Part shown: positions 17,141 to 24,129 of the stretch, one piece after another
How the letters are laid out: each line of letters starts with the position of its first letter
Numbering within the stretch: position 1 is the stretch's first letter
Assembly (NCBI RefSeq): GCF_009830285.1
Contig: NZ_WUQX01000001.1
Location: 3,038,501 to 3,102,500 of the forward strand
Origin: Sporofaciens musculi
Lineage (GTDB): Bacteria > Bacillota > Clostridia > Lachnospirales > Lachnospiraceae
Length of the DNA stretch: 64,000 nucleotides
Reading direction: 5' to 3'
Program-made: the position numbers and the translations under genes
The notes under the pieces: model-generated
What the model was told of the DNA's origin: nothing
What the model saw: only the letters and a program-made list of their open reading frames with translations
The model's database searches: none

Positions 17141-18280
17141 ATGACAATGGCAAATTTTGATCTTTCCATGCTGGCACTCAAAAGCGTGTGCCCGAACAAC
17201 ACGATCGAGGTAGACGACACCGATCTCCCCTCCGTGCTGGTGTATATCCCTGCATTTAAGAACAGCGACGTGCTGACCGGCGGCAACGACTCCACCCACC
17301 CCGCCTTTATCGTGAACGGCGTCCAGATCCCCGGCTTCTACTACTCCAAATACCAGAACGTCGTCCACGCTGTCACCAACACCGAGGGCTACAACGTGAC
17401 GGCGGCGTACAGCCTGCCCGGCGAGGATCCGGCGCATGATATTAACTTTGACACCGCCCGCGCTCGCTGCGAAGCCAAAGGCCACGGCTGGCACCTCTCC
17501 ACTAATGCAGAGTGGGCCGCAATCGCCCTCTGGTGCAAAAAGAACGGCTTCATGCCCTACGGCAACAACAACTACGGCAAGGACACCAGAGAAAGCAACT
17601 ACAAGGCGATCCCGCTCCATAAATACACCGAAAACAGCGTCACCCGCACCGGCCGCGTAGCAACTGGCACCGGCCCGCTCACATGGAGCCACGACAAGAC
17701 ATTGGGCGGGATCTGGGATCTGAACGGTAACGTGTGGGAATGGCAGGCGGGGATCCGCTTCGTATGGGGCGAGCTCCAGATCCTTGCCAACAACGACGCC
17801 GCGGATCCTGACAACCCGCAGAACGAGACGAGCGTATGCTGGAAGGCAATCAACGCCGCCGACGGCTCTCTGGTGGAGCCTGAGTGTACCGTTTCCGGCT
17901 CTGCGAAGCTCTCCGGCAATACCGTGAAGCTGGACTATGTGAGCGGCAAGTGGACATACAGCACCACCATTTCCAGTCTCGCAGACCAGAGCCGGAGCTG
18001 CCTCTTTGCAAACGTCACCTGCACCGCTGCGATCGGCGCGGCCACCAAGGTGCTGCTGCGTTCTCTGGCTCTGCTGCCTGACGAGGGAACCACCGAGGCC
18101 AGCTACGAGGGCGACTACTACTGGCTGAATAACGGCGTAGCCGAGCGCTGCGTGATCCGCGGGGGCGCCTGGGACAACGGTGCGTCCGCTGGTGTGTTCT
18201 CCTTCTCCGGCAGCCCCTCCCGCGCGATTGTGCCCTGGGACGTGGGCTTCCGCTCCGCTTATATCCCGAATATCGGGTAA
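17141..18280 (+). CDS. DGR target protein: receptor-binding adhesin with a C-type-lectin/FGE-like fold
   Basis: This 379-residue protein is the variable protein of the retroelement. Residues 75-210 contain formylglycine-generating-enzyme/sulfatase-modifying-type motifs typical of DGR lectin folds: GHGWHLSTNAEWAAIALW and LGGIWDLNGNVWEWQAG. A beta insertion at about 220-310 follows, and the end carries the RCVIRGGAW...WDVGFRSA signature. The VR covers residues 336-373. By comparison with the template, the diversifiable residues are 343, 345, 346, 349, 354, 356, 358, 359, 363, 365 and 367. All but one of these are AAY codons in the template. Major tropism determinant proteins of phage BPP-1 use the same scaffold (known). 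The gene sits after the baseplate and fibre genes, so it probably binds the host cell surface. An ATG at 17147 is an alternative start. Confidence 0.93.
   Translation: MTMANFDLSMLALKSVCPNNTIEVDDTDLPSVLVYIPAFKNSDVLTGGNDSTHPAFIVNGVQIPGFYYSKYQNVVHAVTNTEGYNVTAAYSLPGEDPAHDINFDTARARCEAKGHGWHLSTNAEWAAIALWCKKNGFMPYGNNNYGKDTRESNYKAIPLHKYTENSVTRTGRVATGTGPLTWSHDKTLGGIWDLNGNVWEWQAGIRFVWGELQILANNDAADPDNPQNETSVCWKAINAADGSLVEPECTVSGSAKLSGNTVKLDYVSGKWTYSTTISSLADQSRSCLFANVTCTAAIGAATKVLLRSLALLPDEGTTEASYEGDYYWLNNGVAERCVIRGGAWDNGASAGVFSFSGSPSRAIVPWDVGFRSAYIPNIG
18145..18259 (+). repeat. DGR variable repeat (VR)
   Basis: This 115-bp segment matches the template repeat at 18727-18841 with 15 substitutions, every one at a position that is adenine in the template. 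The 22 adenines of the template are thus 15 changed and 7 retained, and no C, G or T of the template differs. The last 25 bases (18235-18259) contain one change; the final stretch GTGGGCTTCCGCTCCGCT is identical and would serve as the initiation site for mutagenic homing. The repeats diverge immediately after 18259. Confidence 0.95.
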
Positions 18281-18303
18281 TCTGGCAATCTGAAAATCTG
18301 GCA

Positions 18304-18331
18304 AGGGCGGCCCCCACCCAAGGGCCGCCCT
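18304..18331. repeat. Perfect 10-bp inverted repeat downstream of VR
   Basis: AGGGCGGCCC at 18304-18313 pairs perfectly with GGGCCGCCCT at 18322-18331 around an 8-base loop, 45 bases after the end of VR and 24 bases after the target stop codon. In BPP-1 a hairpin or cruciform just after VR stimulates retrohoming (known). Here the distance is greater, and a TTTT follows at 18336-18339, so the structure may instead, or also, be a weak terminator between the target and avd genes. Confidence 0.65.
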
Positions 18332-18350
18332 CCGCTTTTAAGGAGTAAGT

Positions 18351-18695
18351 ATGGACAATTTAGAGCTGCGCCAGCGTATCGCCCGGAGCATGATCCGGGT
18401 GGCCGAGCGCACCCAAAATATGAGACGGCCGGAGAAATTCGAGTACCGCAAGCACATGACGAACGCCTACGCGGAAATGCTGGAGCTCTGCATTGAGGCC
18501 AACCGTTCACGGGGCAACCGACGGCTGGAGCTCCAGAACAAAATGGACACGAAGCTGGACGTGCTGCGCACTCTGGTGGACACGGCAGTCTCGCCGGAGG
18601 ATCGGCTGATCTCTCCGGGGCTTCACGAAGTCTGGAGCAAAGAACTGAATGAAATCGGGCGTATGCTCGGCGGCTGGAAAAAGTCGAACGAGTGA
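18351..18695 (+). CDS. avd: Avd-like accessory protein of the DGR
   Basis: This 114-residue, strongly basic, all-helical protein lies between the VR gene and the TR, where BPP-1-type DGRs encode Avd. Avd forms a pentamer of four-helix bundles that binds the reverse transcriptase and template RNA (known). Visible features are the N-terminal helix LELRQRIARSMIRVAERTQNM, the KFEYRKHMTNAYAEMLELC helix, and a third segment with KMDTKLDVLRTLVDTA. The length matches the family (about 115-130 residues). The ribosome site is AAGGAGT at 18340-18346. The gene symbol follows the family role. Confidence 0.85.
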   Translation: MDNLELRQRIARSMIRVAERTQNMRRPEKFEYRKHMTNAYAEMLELCIEANRSRGNRRLELQNKMDTKLDVLRTLVDTAVSPEDRLISPGLHEVWSKELNEIGRMLGGWKKSNE

Positions 18696-19113
18696 GCCCG
18701 TGGGGAATGTGTCGAGAAAAAAGGAGGCGCTGCGTGATCCGCGGGGGCAACTGGAACAACGGTGCGAACGCTGGTGTGTTCTACTTCAACGGCAACAACT
18801 CCCGCGCGAATGTGAACTGGAACGTGGGCTTCCGCTCCGCTCTCGCCTTATTCGTTATTGTCTGCGGGCTACGGCTCAGCAGAAACAGCAAGGCAAAAGG
18901 GACGCATTTCCCGGCCGACAAGGCCAAAGATCAACGCTCGCGCGGCCTGCTGGCGAAAGTCGCCAGAGGCGGCGGGCAAACCGCGGAGGCTGGCCGTTCC
19001 CTCGTAAGCGGGTGAAGGCGGCCGGGATCCTATGGTGTGGCGGCCATAGTGGAACGGACGCGCCAAGGAGTGTCACACGCGGGCCATTATTTTGACATTA
19101 AAGGAGTGAGGAC
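18696..19113 (+). ncRNA. Template-RNA region of the DGR, including the spacer before the reverse transcriptase
   Basis: Between the avd stop and the RT start there are 418 bases that hold the TR and a 272-base GC-rich spacer (18842-19113). In BPP-1 the RNA downstream of TR folds and primes cDNA synthesis together with Avd and RT (known), and this spacer is the equivalent. A nominal open frame starting at a GTG at 18692 runs through it, but its product has no plausible fold after the TR-derived part. I read this stretch as RNA, not as a gene. Exact RNA ends are not visible. Confidence 0.6.
18727..18841 (+). repeat. DGR template repeat (TR)
   Basis: This 115-bp repeat is the donor copy of the variable repeat and lies between avd and the reverse transcriptase gene. 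It contains 22 adenines, of which 20 form ten AA pairs (18749, 18755, 18758, 18767, 18788, 18794, 18797, 18809, 18815 and 18821 are the first bases). In the frame of the target these give ten AAC/AAT codons, and 18783 gives a TAC codon. AAY codons randomised at A can encode 15 amino acids without producing a stop, the standard DGR design. Confidence 0.95.
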
Positions 19114-20241
19114 ATGGAAACAGCAAACCGGCCCTCCCTTCTGGAGCGAATATACTCGTGGGAGAACCTGCTGAACGCATACCACGAGGCAGCAAGCGAA
19201 AAGTGGTACCGCAGCGACGTGGTGGCCTTCTCGGCCAATCTGGAGGAAAGCCTGATCGGCATACAGAACGACCTCATGTGGCGCACCTACACCGTGGGAC
19301 GGTACCGGCAGTTCTACGTCTCGGAGCCGAAGCGCCGCCTCATTATGGCGCTGGGCTTCCGCGATCGCGTCGTACAGTGGGCCATATATCTGCAAGTAAA
19401 CCAAGAGCTCGACAACGGCATGATCTACCACTCATACGGCTGCCGCGTCGGCAAAGGAACCACCAGAGCAGCCGACCGGCTGCAATACTGGGCCGAGCAG
19501 GTGGACAGGAAACCGGGCCCGCGCTGGCACTACTTAAAACTGGATATTTCAAAATATTTTTACCGAGTGGATCACAATGTTCTGCTCGGTATTTTAGCGC
19601 GAAAATATCCGGGCGAGGACGGTTTTCTCTGGCTCATGCGCGTGATCGTATGCTGCGATCATACGCCGTTCGGCCTGCCTCCGGGCAAAAGCGCCGACGA
19701 GGTGCCGCCGTCCGAGCGGCTATTCGAGGTAGGTATGCCGATCGGCAACCTCACCAGCCAGCTGCTTGCGAACGTCTGCCTCAATGAGCTGGATCAGTAC
19801 ATCAAGCACGAGCTCCGGGCCCACTACTACGTCCGGTACATGGACGACATGGTGCTGCTGCACCAAGACGCCAAAACGCTGAACGAGTGGCGGCAGCTTA
19901 TAGAGGACTACCTCAACAACGTGCTGCACCTCGACTTAAACAGCAAGACCGCGATCGGCCTCGTCTGCCGCGGTATCACGTTTGTGGGCTGCCGGATCTA
20001 TCCGGGCAGGCGAAAGCCAACGCCGCAGGCCGTCAAGAAAATGAAGGCCCGTATGCGGTACATAGCCAAGGAATACGAGGCGGGGCTGATAGACTTCGAC
20101 GCGGTGGACGCAACCATGCAAAGCTACTTCGGTATGCTGGGACATTGTACCACCCACGGGCTCCAGAAGTGGATCGAGAAAAACATCATTTTCAAACGGA
20201 GAGACAGCGATCTGTCTCAGGAGGTGAACACATGGACGTAA
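19114..20241 (+). CDS. DGR reverse transcriptase
   Basis: This 375-residue enzyme copies TR RNA into cDNA with errors at adenines. The catalytic motifs are present: LKLDISKYF at 141-149 (Asp144, motif A) and YMDD at 242-245 (motif C). The IGNLTSQ at 210-216 is the (I/V/L)GxxxSQ form of motif 4 that marks DGR reverse transcriptases and is linked to low fidelity at A; retroviral and group II enzymes have QG there. There is no maturase or endonuclease domain. AAAGGAGTGAGG precedes the ATG at 19114. The 3' end overlaps the next gene by 10 bases. The enzyme appears intact, so the element is probably active. Confidence 0.95.
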   Translation: METANRPSLLERIYSWENLLNAYHEAASEKWYRSDVVAFSANLEESLIGIQNDLMWRTYTVGRYRQFYVSEPKRRLIMALGFRDRVVQWAIYLQVNQELDNGMIYHSYGCRVGKGTTRAADRLQYWAEQVDRKPGPRWHYLKLDISKYFYRVDHNVLLGILARKYPGEDGFLWLMRVIVCCDHTPFGLPPGKSADEVPPSERLFEVGMPIGNLTSQLLANVCLNELDQYIKHELRAHYYVRYMDDMVLLHQDAKTLNEWRQLIEDYLNNVLHLDLNSKTAIGLVCRGITFVGCRIYPGRRKPTPQAVKKMKARMRYIAKEYEAGLIDFDAVDATMQSYFGMLGHCTTHGLQKWIEKNIIFKRRDSDLSQEVNTWT

Positions 20242-20588
20242 CAGCAATCATTATCGCCGCCAGCATACCCTCGGCGCTGACGGGCTTCTGTTTCTGGCTG
20301 ATCGAGCAGAGACTCCAGAAGCGGGCGAAAAAACAAGAGGACGAGGAAAAGCAGCGCCGGGAGAATGAAGAAAAGCGCGAAAAGCTGCGCGAGCAGCAAG
20401 AGCTTTTTCTGGTGCAGGGTATCGGAGCCGCGATCGCTCTCGGCGAGGCAACCGCCAAGGCCGTGCAGCGGATCCCCGACGCTCACTGTAATGGCGACAT
20501 GCACGCCGCGCTGGAATATGCGGCAAAGGTAAAGCACGAACAAAAGGACTTTTTGACCGAGCAGGGGATCGGCGCACTGTTTGACTAA
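20232..20588 (+). CDS. Small phage membrane protein with coiled coil, possible holin-like lysis protein
   Basis: This 118-residue protein starts at ATG 20232, overlapping the end of the reverse transcriptase gene. Residues 3-24 form one transmembrane helix (VTAIIIAASIPSALTGFCFWLI). A highly charged coiled coil of Lys/Glu/Arg follows (residues 25-60), and then a soluble helical tail (VQGIGAAIALGEATAKAVQRIP). Similar proteins lie before endolysin genes in Firmicute phages and are usually called holin-like or lysis-associated. The role is inferred from topology and from the adjacent lysis genes. Confidence 0.6.
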   Translation: MDVTAIIIAASIPSALTGFCFWLIEQRLQKRAKKQEDEEKQRRENEEKREKLREQQELFLVQGIGAAIALGEATAKAVQRIPDAHCNGDMHAALEYAAKVKHEQKDFLTEQGIGALFD

Positions 20589-20602
20589 GGGAGGTGGAAA
20601 CC

Positions 20603-20980
20603 ATGCGCGGAGAATACGAAACAACGGGATCCACAGCCGAGGATCCGCAGATACAGATCGAGCAGCTCAAAGAGGAAAACCGGCGGCTCAGGAAACAGAT
20701 CCGGCAGCTAAGAGCTGCTGCAGCAGAGAAGAAAAAAGTGGAGTTTTCAAAGCTCATTTTTCTGGGCGTGAGTATCGTCACCATAGCGATCACCGTCTTT
20801 TCCTGCCGCGTGATCTGGCTCACCATGGACACCTCGGCGCTGGCCTACCTGATACCGGCCGTGTTCGCTGAAATGGCGAGCGCGACCGGCTTCTATTACA
20901 CGAAAGCCAAGGCCGAGAACAAAATCAAGCTCATGGCGCTGTCTGGCGTACAGCCGGAGGCGCACAACTTCGACACATAG
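20603..20980 (+). CDS. Small phage membrane protein, two helices after a coiled coil
   Basis: The start is placed at ATG 20603, eight bases after GGGAGG; an in-frame GTG at 20594 lies within the ribosome site and is less likely. The 125-residue protein has an N-terminal charged coiled coil (about residues 15-47), then two hydrophobic segments (KLIFLGVSIVTIAITVFSCR and TSALAYLIPAVFAEMASATG). It lies directly before the endolysin. It may be a second holin-like protein or a regulator of lysis timing. I do not recognise the family. Confidence 0.6.
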   Translation: MRGEYETTGSTAEDPQIQIEQLKEENRRLRKQIRQLRAAAAEKKKVEFSKLIFLGVSIVTIAITVFSCRVIWLTMDTSALAYLIPAVFAEMASATGFYYTKAKAENKIKLMALSGVQPEAHNFDT

Positions 20981-20994
20981 GAGGTAACAGCACT

Positions 20995-22494
20995 ATGGAA
21001 AAAATCAAAGGGATCGACGTTTCCAAGTGGCAGGGAGCGATCGACTGGGCCAAGGTAGCCGGGGACGGCGTAAAGTTTGCCATGATCCGGCTCGGCTATG
21101 GAGGGAAGAACGGCGCAGCCTGCGGCGTCGATAACTTCTACCAGAAAAACGTCGAGGGCGCTCTTGCGAACGGGATCGCCGTCGGCTGCTATTTTTACAG
21201 TTACGCCCTGAATGTAGAGGGCGCAAAGAAGGAGGCGGCGTTTGCGATCCAGCAGCTCGCCCGGTATAAGGGCCGGATCCTCTACCCGATCGCCTTCGAT
21301 ATTGAGGACAAGACGCAGGCAGGGCTCGGAAAGAAAACCCTCACGGACATGGTGACGGCGTTCTGCTCCGCGCTGGAGGCTGCGGGCTATTATGCGAGCT
21401 TTTACTGTAATGCAGACTGGGCCCGCAATCGTCTGGACATGCAGGCGCTCGCCCGCTTCGACTTCTGGCTGGCCCAGTGGACGGCCTCGCCCACTTATAC
21501 GGGCCACGCCTTCAACATGTGGCAGAGCTCCAGCAAGGGCCGCGTGGCCGGTATCTCCGGCGACGTAGACATGGACACCGCTTTTGTGGACTATGAGGCG
21601 GAGATCAAGAAAAACAAGCTCAACGGCTACACCGGGAGCACGGCAGCACCCGGAAAGCAGGAAGGAGGCAATATGAGCGACAGACAGAAATTTGTAAACA
21701 CGGCGGCGTCTTTTATCGGCTGCAAGGAAGCAGACGGGAGCCACCGCCAGATCATTGACATTTACAACGGACACAAGCCCCTCGCCAGAGGCTACGCCGT
21801 GAAATATACGGACGCATGGTGCGCCACCTTCGTGTCTGCCATGGCGATCAAGTGCGGCCTGACCGACATTATCCCGACCGAGTGCGGGTGCGGGCAAATG
21901 ATCCAGCTTTTCCAGAAGCTCGGCGCATGGCAGGAAAACGACGCCCACACCCCGCAGCCCGGTGATGTTATCTTCTACGACTGGGACGACTCCGGCGCGG
22001 GTGACAATACCGGCTGGCCGGATCACGTCGGCATTGTGGAAAGCGTGAGCGGCTCCACCATGAAGGTGATCGAGGGCAACATGAGCGACGCCGTGGGCCG
22101 CCGCACCATGCAGGTGAATGGCCGGTATATTCGCGGCTATGGCCTGCCGAAATTCAAGGGCGGTGCGGCCAGCTCTGGAAACACCGGCAGCAAACCCGCA
22201 GGGAGCACCGGCAAAAAGACCGTGGCGCAGCTGGCAGACGAGGTACTGGCTGGCAAGTGGGGAAACGGGCCCGACCGCAAGAGCCGCCTCACCGCGGCCG
22301 GGTATGACTACGACGCCGTGCAGAGCGCCGTCAATGCGAAGCTCTCCGGCCAGAAGGCCAAAAAGTCCAACACCGAGATCGCCAAGGAAGTGATCGCGGG
22401 TAAATGGGGCAACGGAGCCGACCGCAGAAAGCGGCTGGAAGCAGCGGGCTACAACTACGCAGCCGTGCAGCAAATTGTCAATAAACTAATCTAA
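20995..22494 (+). CDS. Two-catalytic-domain endolysin: GH25 muramidase, CHAP amidase, two CW_7 repeats
   Basis: This 499-residue lysin would degrade host peptidoglycan at the end of infection. Residues 1-210 are a GH25 lysozyme (GIDVSKWQG with Asp8, FDIED with Asp102 and Glu104). Residues 228-390 form a CHAP/NlpC-like domain with Cys276 in AWCATF and His344 in DHVGIVE. Two CW_7 (Cpl-7-type) wall-binding repeats follow at about 404-445 and 455-497 (VLAGKWGNG and VIAGKWGNG). There is no signal peptide, so export depends on the holin. An in-frame ATG at 21673 after GAAGGAGG could give a separate CHAP + CW_7 product. The ribosome site of the gene is AGGAGG at 20980-20985. Confidence 0.92.
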   Translation: MEKIKGIDVSKWQGAIDWAKVAGDGVKFAMIRLGYGGKNGAACGVDNFYQKNVEGALANGIAVGCYFYSYALNVEGAKKEAAFAIQQLARYKGRILYPIAFDIEDKTQAGLGKKTLTDMVTAFCSALEAAGYYASFYCNADWARNRLDMQALARFDFWLAQWTASPTYTGHAFNMWQSSSKGRVAGISGDVDMDTAFVDYEAEIKKNKLNGYTGSTAAPGKQEGGNMSDRQKFVNTAASFIGCKEADGSHRQIIDIYNGHKPLARGYAVKYTDAWCATFVSAMAIKCGLTDIIPTECGCGQMIQLFQKLGAWQENDAHTPQPGDVIFYDWDDSGAGDNTGWPDHVGIVESVSGSTMKVIEGNMSDAVGRRTMQVNGRYIRGYGLPKFKGGAASSGNTGSKPAGSTGKKTVAQLADEVLAGKWGNGPDRKSRLTAAGYDYDAVQSAVNAKLSGQKAKKSNTEIAKEVIAGKWGNGADRRKRLEAAGYNYAAVQQIVNKLI

Positions 22495-22506
22495 GGAGGG
22501 ATCGCC

Positions 22507-23037
22507 ATGAATGAAACAATGCAGCAGATCGTGAACGCTTGCGTGCCTGTCCTCTGCCTGCTCATTACAACGGGCGGGGCCTATCTGGTGGCGCTGCTGA
22601 AAAAGCGTACCGCCCAGATCGAGAAGGAGCTCGACAACGAAACCGCGGCCAAGTACATGAACATGGCGGCCGACGCGGTGGCGCAGGCCGTCACCTATAC
22701 GGCCCAGACCTTCACCGACGCGCTGAAAGCTGAGGGCAAATTCACCAAGGAGAAACAGATCGAAGCCTTCAACAAGGCCAAGGACAAGACACTGGAGATC
22801 CTCGGCGACGCTGCCGTCAATGCGCTGGGCGAGATTTACGGCGACTTTGACGCATGGGTGGAAACCAAGATCGAGCAGGTATGCCGCGAAATCAAGACGC
22901 CGGAGGCTGACAAAACCGCAGCGACAACCGCAGCGGCGACAGCTGCAAGCGTAGCAACTACGATCGCAGCCACGGCCGTGCAGCAGATCGCGGCCGAAGC
23001 CGTACCAGCAGCAGCGCCGGAGGCGACAGCAGAATAA
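22507..23037 (+). CDS. Phage holin (LLH type)
   Basis: This 176-residue protein has a single N-terminal transmembrane helix (VNACVPVLCLLITTGGAYLVALL), then a KKR basic anchor and an amphipathic cytoplasmic region (NETAAKYMNMAADAVAQAVTYTAQTF), the pattern of LLH holins. The C-terminus is an unusual low-complexity Ala/Thr tail (residues 128-176). It follows the endolysin by 12 bases with AAGGAGGGA as ribosome site. Together with the endolysin and the two upstream membrane proteins it completes the lysis cassette. Confidence 0.85.
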   Translation: MNETMQQIVNACVPVLCLLITTGGAYLVALLKKRTAQIEKELDNETAAKYMNMAADAVAQAVTYTAQTFTDALKAEGKFTKEKQIEAFNKAKDKTLEILGDAAVNALGEIYGDFDAWVETKIEQVCREIKTPEADKTAATTAAATAASVATTIAATAVQQIAAEAVPAAAPEATAE

Positions 23038-23075
23038 AAGGCCCTGAGAGCTTCACACAAGCTCCCAGAGCAACG

Positions 23076-23115
23076 AAAAAGGCTCGGCGGGTGTTTTACC
23101 CTCCGGGCCTCTTTT
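23076..23115. terminator. Bidirectional terminator between holin and the - strand phage gene
   Basis: A 12-bp stem (23080-23091 with 23099-23110, one wobble and one mismatch) around a 7-base loop is flanked by AAAAA on the left and TTTT on the right. It can therefore terminate the late transcript from the left and the convergent gene from the right. Confidence 0.75.
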
Positions 23116-23130
23116 GCGTCTCAATGCGCC

Positions 23131-23691
23131 TTATTCGACCGTCTGCCCGATTGCTTCGAGCGACTCTTTGATCTGGGTGAGGTTTTCCTTCGTCGCCTCG
23201 TCCTCTGCCTTTTCTGCTCCGCGGTACACATACTTCACGGCCTGCTCCATATCCATGCCGAGATTGTAATAATTACGGGCCCCTTCGTCGCCGTCGTATG
23301 CGTACTCCAGCCAGAAGCCGTAGAACATGGCCCGCTCCATTGTCTCATTATCGCCGTAATAATCAGGGTAATGCTCTACAATGAACGCCACGGCCTCGTC
23401 CCTCATTTCCTCCGTGACGTCCCCTGCCACGGAGTCCTTCGCCTCGCGTGCCAGCGCATCCACCTTCGCGCTCGTGTTCGGCTCCGGCTCTGCTGCGGAC
23501 GGCTCCGACTCTGCCGGGGCGCTTGCCTGAGTGGGCGGCTCCGAGCTCGGAGTGCCCGCCGTCTGATCGCTGCCCTTATTCCCTCCAACGGCAGCGGCCA
23601 GCACCAAAACAGCCACAACGCCAACAATGATCCACTTCTTTTTGCCGTTTTTTCCCTCGCCCGGCCCGGCTTTTTTCTCTGATTTACTCAT
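23131..23691 (-). CDS. Membrane-anchored phage protein of unknown function, candidate lysogenic-conversion gene
   Basis: This 186-residue protein is the only prophage gene seen on the - strand. A Lys/Gly-rich N-terminus precedes one transmembrane segment (WIIVGVVAVLVLAAAVGG, about residues 20-38). A Ser/Pro/Glu/Ala-rich extracellular linker follows (40-78), then a helical domain (TEEMRDEAVAFIVEHYPDYYG ... MEQAVKYVYRGAEKAED). The domain resembles secreted Ltp-like helix-turn-helix domains found in superinfection-exclusion proteins; that similarity is only by eye. It has its own sigma-70-type promoter at 23759-23788 and a terminator behind it. This independent unit is typical of genes expressed from the dormant prophage. 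Confidence 0.7.
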   Translation of the reverse strand: MSKSEKKAGPGEGKNGKKKWIIVGVVAVLVLAAAVGGNKGSDQTAGTPSSEPPTQASAPAESEPSAAEPEPNTSAKVDALAREAKDSVAGDVTEEMRDEAVAFIVEHYPDYYGDNETMERAMFYGFWLEYAYDGDEGARNYYNLGMDMEQAVKYVYRGAEKAEDEATKENLTQIKESLEAIGQTVE

Positions 23692-23749
23692 GTAAATTAA
23701 ACCTCCATTTCCATGACTTTTTTATTTGCGTTTTTTCGCGTTAGTCATG

Positions 23750-23815
23750 TTTGGGATAATTATAGACGATGAATCATGCTAAAGTCAATATGCTGTCTAC
23801 CTATCTTTGGGATAA
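23750..23815. promoter_or_regulatory. Promoter of the - strand gene flanked by two repeated operator-like sites
   Basis: On the - strand, TTGACT (23783-23788) and TATAAT (23759-23764) are separated by 18 bases and point into the gene at 23131-23691. The decamer TTTGGGATAA occurs twice, at 23750-23759 and 23806-23815, in the same orientation; the first overlaps the -10 box. These are plausible binding sites for the XRE regulator encoded at 23834. An inverted CATGAC/GTCATG pair (23712-23717, 23744-23749) lies in the leader. Confidence 0.65.
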
Positions 23816-23833
23816 AAAAGGAGGCGCAACGCC

Positions 23834-24082
23834 ATGAAACTATACAAATACACCGACGGCAGAGCCAACGCCTCCGGCCAAAAAATAAAGGAACGCCGGG
23901 AGGCTGCCGGACTATCTCAGGAAGAACTCGCGGCCCAGCTCCAGCTCGCCGGGCTGAACCTGAACCAAAAGGCAATAAGCCGGATCGAAACCGGCGAGCG
24001 CGTCGTGCCAGACTTCGAGCTGCTCTACTTCTCGAAGGTGCTAAACGTGCAAATTTGCGAGCTGCTGCCTGCTGATGAATGA
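23834..24082 (+). CDS. XRE-family phage repressor-like regulator
   Basis: This 82-residue protein is a single helix-turn-helix domain (AASGQKIKERREAAGLSQEE-like start, actually SGQKIKERREAAGLSQEEL, with NQKAISRIETGERVVPDF). It lacks any protease-sensitive or dimerisation extension, so control would not be by RecA-type cleavage of this protein. It follows AAGGAGGCG at 23818-23826 and is divergent from the - strand gene, with repeated sites between them. A terminator follows immediately. It is the likely maintenance repressor of the lysogenic state. Confidence 0.8.
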   Translation: MKLYKYTDGRANASGQKIKERREAAGLSQEELAAQLQLAGLNLNQKAISRIETGERVVPDFELLYFSKVLNVQICELLPADE

Positions 24083-24104
24083 GGACGGGGAACCGTCCTT
24101 TTTT
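24082..24104 (+). terminator. Rho-independent terminator after the first XRE gene
   Basis: AGGACGG at 24082-24088 pairs perfectly with CCGTCCT at 24093-24099 around GGAA, followed by a run of T to 24104. It isolates the repressor message from the downstream promoter. Confidence 0.85.
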
Positions 24105-24129
24105 ATTTGCGAAAAAATGCGAAACGTGC

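Noticed and set aside
18692..19015. Open frame of 107 codons across the template repeat
   Set aside because: It begins at GTG within the end of avd, its protein-like part is only the TR copy of the target C-terminus, and DGR templates are non-coding. Treated as template RNA.
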